Of a stretch of DNA of 64,000 nucleotides, positions 51,218 to 59,144 are shown piece by piece. A program made the position numbers and the translations under genes. The stretch's first letter is position 1; every line of letters begins with the position of its first letter. This DNA comes from Flavobacteriales bacterium (GTDB lineage: Bacteria > Bacteroidota > Bacteroidia > Flavobacteriales_D > Parvicellaceae), in assembly GCA_020635565.1 (NCBI GenBank), contig JACJZN010000007.1, positions 558,001 to 622,000 of the forward strand. The letters are read 5' to 3'. The notes beneath the pieces were generated by a model that saw nothing but the letters and a program-made list of their open reading frames with translations, made no database searches and was not told the origin of the DNA.

Positions 51218-51706
51218 ATGAGATTACCGGCCAAATCCACATGGCATATATTGAAAGGAACATGGTTTGTATACAATCGGCAGAAGCTAAATGTGCATAT
51301 ACAACTAAAAAACAATGGTATGCAGTTAGTCTATGTTAATGGTACTTTAGCGAACAAAGTACGGTCGCTAAAGTTGAAGACCGAACAATTGTTTGAATTT
51401 GAAAATGATAAATATGTTGTTCGTACTTCACCAGCGAATAAAGCCATGACTTCGTTCACAACCGAACTCATCTTGAACGATGAATTACTAAGAACTTATA
51501 CCTTTTCCTATAGAACAGACTTAAAAAGATATTTTCCTTTTCTACTGCTTGTAGTTGGATTGACAATACCAATGGCACTGCTCAAGTTGCCAGATTGGTC
51601 CTATTATGTAATGTTAGGAATAGTTGTATTATTGAAAATATTCATCTTCAACAAGAGTCTTTTTGAGATCAAGGAGGTAGAAAATAAATTTTCTGTCGAT
51701 ATTTAA
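51218..51706 (+). CDS. membrane protein of unknown function
   Basis: The 162-aa protein has a soluble beta-rich N-terminal half (HIQLKNNGMQLVYVNGTLANKV) and two membrane helices at about 108-150 (FPFLLLVVGLTIPMALL and YYVMLGIVVLLKIFIF). ATG 51218 is chosen as the start; the open frame extends to TTG 51116, but that lies within the nrdA terminator. I do not recognise the family. It is convergent with moaCB with a 4-bp overlap. Confidence 0.6.
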   Translation: MRLPAKSTWHILKGTWFVYNRQKLNVHIQLKNNGMQLVYVNGTLANKVRSLKLKTEQLFEFENDKYVVRTSPANKAMTSFTTELILNDELLRTYTFSYRTDLKRYFPFLLLVVGLTIPMALLKLPDWSYYVMLGIVVLLKIFIFNKSLFEIKEVENKFSVDI

Positions 51707-52614
51707 TCGTGTCGATCTCCTCTTAGCACCTTGAAAGTGTGAAGAATTTGAGGTAGAAGAGCGTCCATTGATTCTCGAGCACCATTGCTTGAACCAGGAA
51801 GCGCAATAACTAGCATTCCCCCAATAGTCCCAGCGATTGATCGAGATAGAAAAGCGTAGGGCATTCTATCCTGACCATAGTTTCTTATCGCTTCTGATAT
51901 TCCTGGAATTTCTCGTTCCAGCAGAGGTTTGAGTGTTTCAGGTGTAATATCTCGGGTTGATAAGCCAGTCCCACCTGTAAATATCAATAGTTGGATCTTA
52001 TCATTCTTGGCAGACGATACGGCAGCAACTATGTCTATTGCTTCATCGGGAATAATTGTTTTGGATGTATTAGAAACACCGTGCTGCTTAAGTTTTTCTA
52101 TTATGATTTCGCCAGCGTTGTCTTCTTTTAAGCCTTTAGATATGGTGTCAGAGCAAACAACAACCCGGGTGGATATGTCCTTGTATTTCGCGTTCTGATA
52201 ATCGGATTTCCCACCTCTCTTAGTAATTAATCTTATAGAACTTATTTCAATACCCTTATCGATAGGTTTTAACATATCGTATATGTTCAAAGCGACTACA
52301 CTTGCGCCATGCATAGCTTCTACTTCAACACCTGTCTTATATATAGTTTTGACCTCCACACGAATAATGATGCTCAGCCCACTAATGTCATAGCTAATCT
52401 TTGTGGATTCGATTGGCATGGGATGACAATCTGGAAGAATTTCAGGCGTTTTTTTTACTGCAAGCAATCCTGCAGCCTTTGACATTTCAAAAACATTCCC
52501 TTTTGGTACAGCATCATTAAGGATAACGTCAATTGTCGAGGATTTGGATACAACTACTTTAGCTTCCGCAATAGCTTCTCGTAGCGTTGTAATCTTGTGT
52601 GTGATATCGATCAT
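51703..52614 (-). CDS. moaCB: bifunctional molybdenum cofactor biosynthesis protein MoaC-MoaB
   Basis: The N-terminal half (about 1-150) is MoaC: KGNVFEMSKAAGLLAVKKTPEILPDCHPMP with the catalytic His, GVEVEAMHGASVVALNIYDM and KRGGKS. The C-terminal half (about 155-303) is MoaB/MogA-like: VVVCSDTISKG, LLIFTGGTGLSTRDITPE and ALPGSSNGARESMDALLP. MoaC works in forming cyclic pyranopterin monophosphate, MoaB in molybdopterin adenylylation, two non-adjacent pathway steps. The start is ATG 52614 (MIDITHKIT); the frame reaches 52671 with residues that do not fit. No other moa genes are in view. Confidence 0.9.
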   Translation of the reverse strand: MIDITHKITTLREAIAEAKVVVSKSSTIDVILNDAVPKGNVFEMSKAAGLLAVKKTPEILPDCHPMPIESTKISYDISGLSIIIRVEVKTIYKTGVEVEAMHGASVVALNIYDMLKPIDKGIEISSIRLITKRGGKSDYQNAKYKDISTRVVVCSDTISKGLKEDNAGEIIIEKLKQHGVSNTSKTIIPDEAIDIVAAVSSAKNDKIQLLIFTGGTGLSTRDITPETLKPLLEREIPGISEAIRNYGQDRMPYAFLSRSIAGTIGGMLVIALPGSSNGARESMDALLPQILHTFKVLRGDRHD

Positions 52615-52722
52615 ATCTGTTAAAATAATCTTTAGGTAAAGGTAAACATTATGTGAATTTGGTTTGATCAAAGTAAAGACTCTTATAAAATCATTACTTT
52701 AGCCCTACAAAATTTGGTTGTC

Positions 52723-53712
52723 ATGAACATGAAAGAATTGGTAGAGAAATTTATTGATCAGATAGAAGAAGGAATATTGATCGGTGAAAGGGCAGAGTTG
52801 ACAGTGTGTAATAGAGAGTTTTCTAACATTGTTATTACTGGATTGGGCGGCTCTGGAATTGGAGGGAAAATCGTTTCTCAACTGGTGGAGGAACAATGCG
52901 ATGTTCCAATCATTGTGAATAATACATATGATATTCCATCTTTTGTTAGTTCTGAATCATTGGTGATTGCAAGTAGTTTTTCTGGAAATACAGAGGAAAC
53001 ATTGATCGCTTTGGAGCAAGCCCAGGCAAAGGGTGCTGAAATTGCAGTTATAACTTCTGGAGGTAAGATGTTAGAAATAGCTAATGCGAATCATTACAAT
53101 CATATCATTCTGCCGGAAGGAGATTCTCCTCGTGCTATGTTGATGTATTCCTTAGTGCAACAATTTTACTTGCTTAACCATTACGGGATTATAGATAAGA
53201 CATTCGTAAATGAGTTAAAAGCCTCTGTGAAATTGCTGTCAGATCATCTAGTGGGAATAAAAGTGGAAGCAAAGTCTATCGCAGAAAAATTATTGGGAAA
53301 GACAGCAGTGCTATATTCTGAAGCTAAATATGAAGGCGTAACAATTCGTTTTAGACAACAACTCAATGAAAACTCTAAAGTTCTATGTTGGCATCATGTA
53401 TTACCAGAAATGAATCACAATGAGTTAGTAGGCTGGGCTGGAGGAAAGAATGAGTATGCCGTGATAATGTTCCGTAATGAGGATGACTTTTATAGAACCC
53501 AGAGACGAATGGAAATCACTAAAGAGGTAGTGGAGAAATATACAAAAGATTATATAGAGGTGTTTTCTAAAGGTGAATCAAGAATTCAAAGATCGTTATA
53601 TCTGATCCTATTAGGAGACTGGGTTTCAGTTTACTTGTCAGAGTTAAGGAAGGTTGATGCTAAGGAAGTTCATGTTATAGCTCATCTTAAAGGAGAACTT
53701 TCAAAATTATGA
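52723..53712 (+). CDS. bifunctional phosphoglucose/phosphomannose isomerase (SIS domains)
   Basis: The protein (329 aa from ATG 52723) has two SIS domains; GLGGSGIGGKIVSQL (about 43-57) and SSFSGNTEETL bind the phosphosugar, and KVLCWHHVLPEMNHNELVGW contains the catalytic Glu/His. It interconverts glucose-6- or mannose-6-phosphate with fructose-6-phosphate. A second ATG at 52729 is possible. It overlaps lipB by four bases. Confidence 0.88.
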   Translation: MNMKELVEKFIDQIEEGILIGERAELTVCNREFSNIVITGLGGSGIGGKIVSQLVEEQCDVPIIVNNTYDIPSFVSSESLVIASSFSGNTEETLIALEQAQAKGAEIAVITSGGKMLEIANANHYNHIILPEGDSPRAMLMYSLVQQFYLLNHYGIIDKTFVNELKASVKLLSDHLVGIKVEAKSIAEKLLGKTAVLYSEAKYEGVTIRFRQQLNENSKVLCWHHVLPEMNHNELVGWAGGKNEYAVIMFRNEDDFYRTQRRMEITKEVVEKYTKDYIEVFSKGESRIQRSLYLILLGDWVSVYLSELRKVDAKEVHVIAHLKGELSKL

Positions 53713-54425
53713 GTAGACCTCATGTAAAGTTTTTCGACCTTGGTTTGAGCGACTACAAGAAAACCTGGGATTATCAAACGGAGCTATTTGACGAGAATAT
53801 TGCAATAAAAATTGCTAATCGTAAAGAGAGTGATATTGCTCTACACCAAATCACAAAAAACTATCTTATCTTTTGTGAGCATCCACATGTATATACACTT
53901 GGAAAAAGTGGAAGTGAAGCAAACCTTCTCGTTAATGAGGCTATTTTGAAGCAACAAAATGCGCAGTATTATAAGATCAATCGTGGAGGAGATATCACCT
54001 ATCATGGTCCCGGGCAATTAGTAGCCTATCCAATTTTTGACTTGGAGAGTTATTTTTTCACAGACATTCATAAATACATGAGAGCACTGGAAGAGGCTGT
54101 GATTTTAACCATAGGTGAATATGGTTTGAAAGGAGAACGCGCTGAAGGATTGACTGGAGTTTGGTTGGATGGAGGTAAAGCAAATGCGAGAAAAATATGT
54201 GCAATGGGTGTCAAAAGTAGTCGATGGGTAACTATGCATGGATTGGCGTTGAATATCGATACTGATATGAGTTACTTTAATAATATTGTACCCTGCGGAA
54301 TAGAGGATAAATCAGTTACTTCCCTATCTAAAGAGCTCGGAAGAAAAGTCTCTATGGATGAGGTAAAAGAGAAATTAAAGATTAACTTAGCGAATGTCTT
54401 TGATTTCGAATATAATGAAGATTAA
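53709..54425 (+). CDS. lipB: octanoyl-[ACP]-protein transferase LipB
   Basis: The 238-aa enzyme transfers octanoate from ACP to lipoyl domains. The family signature RGGDITYHGPGQLVAYPI lies at about 96-113, the catalytic Lys in ARKICAMGVKSSRW (about 157-170), and the catalytic Cys in IVPCGIEDKSV (about 196). lipA is not adjacent. It overlaps the upstream isomerase and the downstream lipoprotein gene. Confidence 0.96.
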   Translation: MSRPHVKFFDLGLSDYKKTWDYQTELFDENIAIKIANRKESDIALHQITKNYLIFCEHPHVYTLGKSGSEANLLVNEAILKQQNAQYYKINRGGDITYHGPGQLVAYPIFDLESYFFTDIHKYMRALEEAVILTIGEYGLKGERAEGLTGVWLDGGKANARKICAMGVKSSRWVTMHGLALNIDTDMSYFNNIVPCGIEDKSVTSLSKELGRKVSMDEVKEKLKINLANVFDFEYNED

Positions 54426-54885
54426 TTCAAAAAGCATATTAAAACTAACAGTTTTATTTCTTCCTTTTTTGCTCTTATTGTTTAGTTCTTGCAATACTGA
54501 AGAGGGCAAGGAATTTGCTAGTTTTTTTATTGGTTTTGTTGTATTTCTAGTGGGTACTATTATTGTTGGAATTCCAGGAATTGTCTTATCAGCAATAAGT
54601 ATTTCATCACCTCAGAAATCGGTGCCTATTTTGGCAATTGTATTTACTGCACTTTACTTGATCTTCTTTTTAATCATGATGTCCGTATTTGGGCAATCAC
54701 CAGCTGCCAATTTGGATGGTTCGATTATGATATTTCCGGTAATCAATGTAGCAATCGTAATAATGAATAGCGTTTTCATTTATATGGGCTTTAAAAGCAG
54801 AAGGAATCAACCAGTTTCCAAGGCAGATGAAAGATCTCAATTATTGGATGATATTCTTAATGAAGAAGATAAAGATTTAATTTAA
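54415..54885 (+). CDS. lipoprotein-signal membrane protein, unknown function
   Basis: ATG 54415 (MKINSKSILKLTVLF) gives 156 aa with a lipobox LLFSSC (Cys at about residue 26), then three hydrophobic segments (EFASFFIGFVVFLVG..., VPILAIVFTALYLIFF, IMIFPVINVAIVIMN) and a charged C-terminal tail (DERSQLLDDILNEEDKDLI). It overlaps lipB by 11 bp. The combination of lipobox and several helices resembles the 24.2 kb gene. Function unknown. Confidence 0.55.
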   Translation: MKINSKSILKLTVLFLPFLLLLFSSCNTEEGKEFASFFIGFVVFLVGTIIVGIPGIVLSAISISSPQKSVPILAIVFTALYLIFFLIMMSVFGQSPAANLDGSIMIFPVINVAIVIMNSVFIYMGFKSRRNQPVSKADERSQLLDDILNEEDKDLI

Positions 54886-54896
54886 AGCAAAGTTGG

Positions 54897-55298
54897 GTGA
54901 AGAAGGATATTGAGATACCAAAAGTAGAGGGTGTAGGTATTGCCATCGTTAAAGAAAATGAATATGATGAGGTAGATCTGATGGCTTACATCATTAATTT
55001 CAATAAATATGATTTGAAAAATGTACTTGTTTCATCGAAGGGATATGGAAGGCATGAAGATCGTCAAATCAAAACAAGTTCTTTTTCTCATTACAGGGAG
55101 GAAATAAAGTCTGGTACTGCTGAAGCGCTTGAACCAATTTCTGATGAAGTCCTTGGTTTAAATAATGAGTTCTTTGTGACGTATTATGTGGATGGTGTCA
55201 TTCATGACAAGAAATTCGTTTTTCTGCCCGAAGTGATACAACCTGGCAATTTCATCGAAATAAAATTATTGGATAAAAAAGGAGTTCTGATCAGATAA
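54897..55298 (+). CDS. small conserved Bacteroidota cytoplasmic protein
   Basis: The 133-aa protein starts at GTG 54897 (KKDIEIPKVEGVGIAIV). The pattern MKKDIEIPxVxxVxxA..., YIINFNKYDLKNVLVSSKGY and NEFFVTYYVDGVIHDKKFVFLP matches a small family widespread in this phylum, sometimes mislabelled as a tRNA-synthetase fragment; function is unknown. It ends one base before convergent proC. Confidence 0.6.
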   Translation: MKKDIEIPKVEGVGIAIVKENEYDEVDLMAYIINFNKYDLKNVLVSSKGYGRHEDRQIKTSSFSHYREEIKSGTAEALEPISDEVLGLNNEFFVTYYVDGVIHDKKFVFLPEVIQPGNFIEIKLLDKKGVLIR

Positions 55299-56093
55299 TT
55301 AGTATAATTCCTTTGCCATCTCGGCAGAAGTTGTAATCCCTTTAATAAATGCAGAGCTGAATCCACTATGCTCCATATTGTTAAGACCCGCTATTGTACA
55401 TCCTTTTGGAGAGGTTACTTTATCAATTTCTTCTTCTGGGTGCGTTCCGTTTTCTAATAATAACATTGCGGCACCTTTTGCTGTTTGAGCAGCCATTAGT
55501 AAGGCTTCTTCTGAATGAAAATCTATTTCAGTTCCCCCTTGCATCGCTGCTCTTATGGCGCGCAAGAAGAATGCCGTTCCACATGCACAAAGTGCCGTTG
55601 CAGAAGTCATTTGATCTTCTTTGATTACAATTGATTTCCCAAGATGATTAAACAGGGATTTGATCTCCTCTGATCGAGTAGCGCTAGTATCATTAAAACT
55701 AAGACATGTCATTGATTCACCAATAGCAATTGCAGTATTGGGCATAGCCCTAGCGATCAGGTCATGTCCATCGAGACGACTTCTAATATCGCTTATTTTC
55801 AATCCAGTGACCAAAGAAATAATCAATTTATCAGAAGAAAGAAACGGTTTGATCAAATCCAAAACTTCATTAACTTGTTGTGGAAGCACAGCAATAAAGA
55901 TCATTTCACTTTCGTGAACAAGCTCCTCTAGTGAGCTGGAAATTCGAAACCCTTTAGTTTTCATTTGTTCCAGTTTAGAAGTCGATCTTCTGAACAAGGC
56001 TATATCTCCAGCTAATAGTTTTCCATAATTAACAAGTCCTTCGGCAAGAGATCTTCCAAGATTTCCTACACCAATGATTCCAATCTTATTCAT
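55299..56093 (-). CDS. proC: pyrroline-5-carboxylate reductase ProC
   Basis: The 264-aa enzyme makes the last step to proline. NAD(P) Rossmann motif IGIIGVGNLGRSL at the N terminus, AVLPQQVNEVL and ISLVTGLKISDI in the middle, and the C-terminal substrate-binding region TSPKGCTIAGLNNMEHSGF with the conserved SPKG-T. The 10-bp gap to the HD-domain gene upstream suggests an operon. Confidence 0.94.
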   Translation of the reverse strand: MNKIGIIGVGNLGRSLAEGLVNYGKLLAGDIALFRRSTSKLEQMKTKGFRISSSLEELVHESEMIFIAVLPQQVNEVLDLIKPFLSSDKLIISLVTGLKISDIRSRLDGHDLIARAMPNTAIAIGESMTCLSFNDTSATRSEEIKSLFNHLGKSIVIKEDQMTSATALCACGTAFFLRAIRAAMQGGTEIDFHSEEALLMAAQTAKGAAMLLLENGTHPEEEIDKVTSPKGCTIAGLNNMEHSGFSSAFIKGITTSAEMAKELY

Positions 56094-56102
56094 AGTAATC
56101 GG

Positions 56103-57329
56103 TTAAATTGAAGGGTAACACAAATAGTATTTTCTAACGGTCTGTGTCAGTGCCTGAATATTTAAATTATCTGAAGCTTCTGTGATGTCCAAAACTTGCC
56201 CATCCTTATAGAGTATATTTATACTGTCTGAGGTTGGGTTATAAGCATGATTCTCCATGTAATCAGAGAAAACGAAGTAATTGGATTCCTCTATTGACAT
56301 TCCTGTTTTGTCCGTAAAAGCCTTTTTTTCAGTCAGTAGATCCATTTCTGTGAAAGGGACTTTTGCCACTTTTATCTTCAATAATTTTCTATTGATGATC
56401 ATATCAGAAAGCATTGACAGAATCTTATCGGGGTGATGAACCCATACCTTGATAGCTCCAAGAATGTCAAAGTCATCCAGAGAAGCAAATGCATTAATAA
56501 CCTCCTTTTTTTCGAAATCTGACTTATTTATCTCTTCGTAGAGGAAAAACTTCAGAGCTGGACTGCAGAAAAGATCAACTCCTTGCTTCGCTAGTTCTTT
56601 AGCTCGCTCCAATACCTTCACCAACATAAATTCTGCGCTGATTACTGTTTTATGTAGATACACTTGCCAATACATTAATCTTCTGGCAACTATAAACTTC
56701 TCAATAGAATAAATCCCTTTCTCTACAATAACTAATTCATCATTAACTATGTCAAGCATTTTGATTATACGCTGATTACTCACCACACCTTCTGATACAC
56801 CAGTGTAGAAACTGTCACGTTTCAAGTAATCTAGTCGATCCATATCGAGTTGGCTGGAAACCAATTGATGCAGAAATTTCTTGTGGTATTCATTTTTGAA
56901 AATAGCAATTGCCGTATCAAGAATTCCATTGAATTCAATGTTGAGTTCATTCATGAATACTAAGGATAATTCCTCATGATGCATACCTTTAACGATGGAG
57001 TGTTCTAGCGCATGGGAAAATGGTCCGTGACCAATATCGTGTAGTAAAATAGCCAGTATTACACCTTCAGCTTCATTTTCCGTGATCTCATGACCGTTTG
57101 ATCTCAATGTCTCAATGGCCTGGCGCATCAAATGTGTACATCCCATAGCATGATGGAAACGCGTATGCAAAGCTCCAGGGTATACCATATGAGTCAGTCC
57201 TAATTGTTTGATGCGTCTTAATCGCTGAAAATAAGGATGATCAATTATCTTGAGAATGCTGTCATATGGAGTTGAAATAAATCCATATACAGGATCATTA
57301 AAGATCTTATTTTTATATTTTGATGCCAT
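56103..57329 (-). CDS. HD-domain phosphohydrolase (dGTPase-like)
   Basis: The 408-aa protein begins MASKYKNKIFNDPVYGFI. HD metal ligands are in TRFHHAMGCTHLM (about 55-67) and LLHDIGHGPFSHALEH (about 93-108), with Asp at LDMDRLDYLKRDS. This layout is that of SAMHD1-like/YpgA-type triphosphohydrolases that act on dNTPs. The C-terminal domain (about 270-408) is specific to Bacteroidota/Firmicutes homologues. It has its own TACCTTTG promoter and is divergent from the TPR gene. Confidence 0.87.
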   Translation of the reverse strand: MASKYKNKIFNDPVYGFISTPYDSILKIIDHPYFQRLRRIKQLGLTHMVYPGALHTRFHHAMGCTHLMRQAIETLRSNGHEITENEAEGVILAILLHDIGHGPFSHALEHSIVKGMHHEELSLVFMNELNIEFNGILDTAIAIFKNEYHKKFLHQLVSSQLDMDRLDYLKRDSFYTGVSEGVVSNQRIIKMLDIVNDELVIVEKGIYSIEKFIVARRLMYWQVYLHKTVISAEFMLVKVLERAKELAKQGVDLFCSPALKFFLYEEINKSDFEKKEVINAFASLDDFDILGAIKVWVHHPDKILSMLSDMIINRKLLKIKVAKVPFTEMDLLTEKKAFTDKTGMSIEESNYFVFSDYMENHAYNPTSDSINILYKDGQVLDITEASDNLNIQALTQTVRKYYLCYPSI

Positions 57330-57349
57330 CGAAAATGATTCTCTAAGTG

Positions 57350-57357
57350 CAAAGGTA
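57350..57357 (-). promoter_or_regulatory. minus-strand TACCTTTG box for the HD-domain gene
   Basis: CAAAGGTA on the plus strand is TACCTTTG on the minus strand, 20 bases before the ATG at 57329. Confidence 0.55.
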
Positions 57358-57416
57358 TTTTTTTCGCGGAAAATACTCCATCAAAGTAGACCATTTAAGG
57401 AAAGAAGTAAAATCAG

Positions 57417-57424
57417 TATCTTTG
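57417..57424 (+). promoter_or_regulatory. TATCTTTG box abutting the GTG start of the TPR gene
   Basis: The full TAnnTTTG match lies five bases before GTG 57430. It fixes the start at that GTG and rules out the long upstream extension that runs through the promoter region. Confidence 0.6.
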
Positions 57425-57429
57425 TCATC

Positions 57430-58356
57430 GTGACAACTCAGCAGCTGAATAAATATATGGATGATCCGGGCGCTATGAACCTACAGGATCTAGAATTAAT
57501 TAGGGAGGTTTATTTGAAATATCCCTTTTCGCCTGTGTTTGCAGCTCTATATGTAAAAGTACTTCATAACCTGAAGGATCTCTCTTATGATGAGGCTCTA
57601 AGGCAGGCAGCGATTATACTCCCAGATAGAGGAACGCTATATCAACTGATCTATCGAGAACCTACAATTAAAGAAAATATTGTTGTAAAAGATGATCTGC
57701 TAGAGGAGTTGATTTTTCCTGTAGAGGAAGAAATTAAAGAAGAACAGTCTGTTGCTATTGATTCTAATTCCATTGAAATTCCTGTGGAAGTAGTTCAAGA
57801 ACCAGCGAATACAGATGAACCTGAAATAAGTTCGGAATTAAAAGAATTAGATCAGGATGTTCTGATTGAGGCAATAAATACATCTATTCAATTGGATGTG
57901 GATCAGTTGTTGGAAGAAGAGGTTTCTGACTCATTAAAAGATTGGACAGCTTCGAGTATACATCTTGATAAAGAAGAAACAAAGGAAATTTCGAAACCAA
58001 CGAAATTTAGCGACTGGTTATTTGCTATGAAAGATACTGAAGCTAGCATGTCCAAGTCTCAAGAAAAGCCTGCGTTACTTTCTTCCGCAGATCTTATTGA
58101 AAGATTCATCAAGACGAAACCAAGAAAAATTGATGTGACCAAAGAGCCCGTTACTCCTCAGGAAATGGGGAAATTGAGTTTGGTGGAAGATGAGGGATTT
58201 GTAACGGAAACATTAGCGGAGATCTACGCAAAGCAAGGGAAGTATCACAAGGCAATTAAAATTTATGAGCAACTGAGTTTGAAAAATCCAGAAAAAAAGG
58301 TTTTCTTTGCAAGCCGTATTCGATTTTTACGGGAAAAACTAGAGTACGACAAATAA
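57430..58356 (+). CDS. tetratricopeptide-repeat protein, acidic, unknown function
   Basis: From GTG 57430 the protein is 308 aa. The N-terminal part (about 1-85; LELIREVYLKYPFSPVFAALYVKVLHN) is helical and the middle (about 90-260) very rich in Glu and low in complexity; the C-terminal FVTETLAEIYAKQGKYHKAIKIYEQL is a TPR motif (about 258-290). This is a common Bacteroidota gene upstream of secG. No signal peptide, so cytoplasmic. It lies 10 bp before secG and may be co-transcribed. Confidence 0.7.
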   Translation: MTTQQLNKYMDDPGAMNLQDLELIREVYLKYPFSPVFAALYVKVLHNLKDLSYDEALRQAAIILPDRGTLYQLIYREPTIKENIVVKDDLLEELIFPVEEEIKEEQSVAIDSNSIEIPVEVVQEPANTDEPEISSELKELDQDVLIEAINTSIQLDVDQLLEEEVSDSLKDWTASSIHLDKEETKEISKPTKFSDWLFAMKDTEASMSKSQEKPALLSSADLIERFIKTKPRKIDVTKEPVTPQEMGKLSLVEDEGFVTETLAEIYAKQGKYHKAIKIYEQLSLKNPEKKVFFASRIRFLREKLEYDK

Positions 58357-58366
58357 ATAAATAACT

Positions 58367-58663
58367 ATGTCATTTTTAGGAATATTAGCAATTATAGCTG
58401 GAGTATTACTGATTTTAGTAGTACTTGTGCAAAACTCAAAAGGTGGAGGATTAGATCAAAGTAATAGTATGGTTAGCCAGATTGGAAACGTTGCTCAATC
58501 AACGGATACAGTGGAAAAGATCACATGGTATTTAGCTGGAGCTATTGGAGCAATCTGTTTGATTGCTGCATTATTGGGTAACCCAGCTACTGGTGGAACG
58601 GCAGCAGAAGCTGAGTCACTTAATGGTGGTGCACCTACTACCGGCACAACAATGCCTCAGTAA
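58367..58663 (+). CDS. secG: preprotein translocase subunit SecG
   Basis: The 98-aa protein has two membrane helices (about 3-20 and 52-72) separated by the family loop QNSKGGGLDQSNSMVSQIG. It stimulates SecYEG-mediated export. The short Gly/Thr-rich C-terminal tail is normal in this phylum. Confidence 0.92.
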   Translation: MSFLGILAIIAGVLLILVVLVQNSKGGGLDQSNSMVSQIGNVAQSTDTVEKITWYLAGAIGAICLIAALLGNPATGGTAAEAESLNGGAPTTGTTMPQ

Positions 58664-58685
58664 GAAATTCACACAAAAAATTATG

Positions 58686-58718
58686 AATGTCATATTGTTT
58701 GTCAATATGACATTTTTT
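58686..58718 (+). terminator. secG terminator
   Basis: AATGTCATATTG pairs perfectly with CAATATGACATT around a 5-base loop and is followed by T residues. Confidence 0.85.
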
Positions 58719-58775
58719 ATGCCATAATATTTCGTGTATCGTCATTTTGTCGCATTAAAATTAAGTGATTTAGTC

Positions 58776-58804
58776 TTGGCAAAAAATTTGACATGAGAGT
58801 GTCG
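58776..58804 (+). promoter_or_regulatory. groES promoter-like element TTGGCA-N6-TTGAC-N8-GTCG
   Basis: TTGGCA at 58776-58781, TTGAC at 58788-58792 and GTCG at 58801-58804. All three blocks and both spacings are the same as before dnaK (18765-18793), although the bases between differ. The groES ATG is 34 bases further on. Confidence 0.6.
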
Positions 58805-58838
58805 ATTAACCTTAATTAAAACTTAAACAAGATAAATA

Positions 58839-59117
58839 ATGAGTGTAAATGTGAAGCCTTTGGCAGATAGAGTTCTTGTAGAACCAGCTGCTGCAGAAGA
58901 GAAAACAGTTGGGGGGATTATTATCCCGGATACTGCGAAAGAAAAACCTAGAAAAGGTAAAGTAATTGCAGTAGGAAGTGGTAAAGCTGACGAGCCAATG
59001 ACTGTAAAAGTTGGTGATGAGGTGCTTTACGGACAGTATAGTGGTACTGAGATTAAAATTGAAGGTAGCGATTACTTAATCATGCGTGAAAGTGACATAT
59101 TCGCAATCGTAGGATAA
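58839..59117 (+). CDS. groES: co-chaperonin GroES
   Basis: The 92-aa protein forms the heptameric lid of GroEL. Core motifs PLADRVLVEPAAAEE, the mobile loop KTVGGIIIPDTAKEKPRKGKV, and DEVLYGQYSGTEIK are complete. groEL follows after 27 bp. Confidence 0.98.
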   Translation: MSVNVKPLADRVLVEPAAAEEKTVGGIIIPDTAKEKPRKGKVIAVGSGKADEPMTVKVGDEVLYGQYSGTEIKIEGSDYLIMRESDIFAIVG

Positions 59118-59144
59118 AAAGTTGAACTTTAAAAATTAAGAAAA

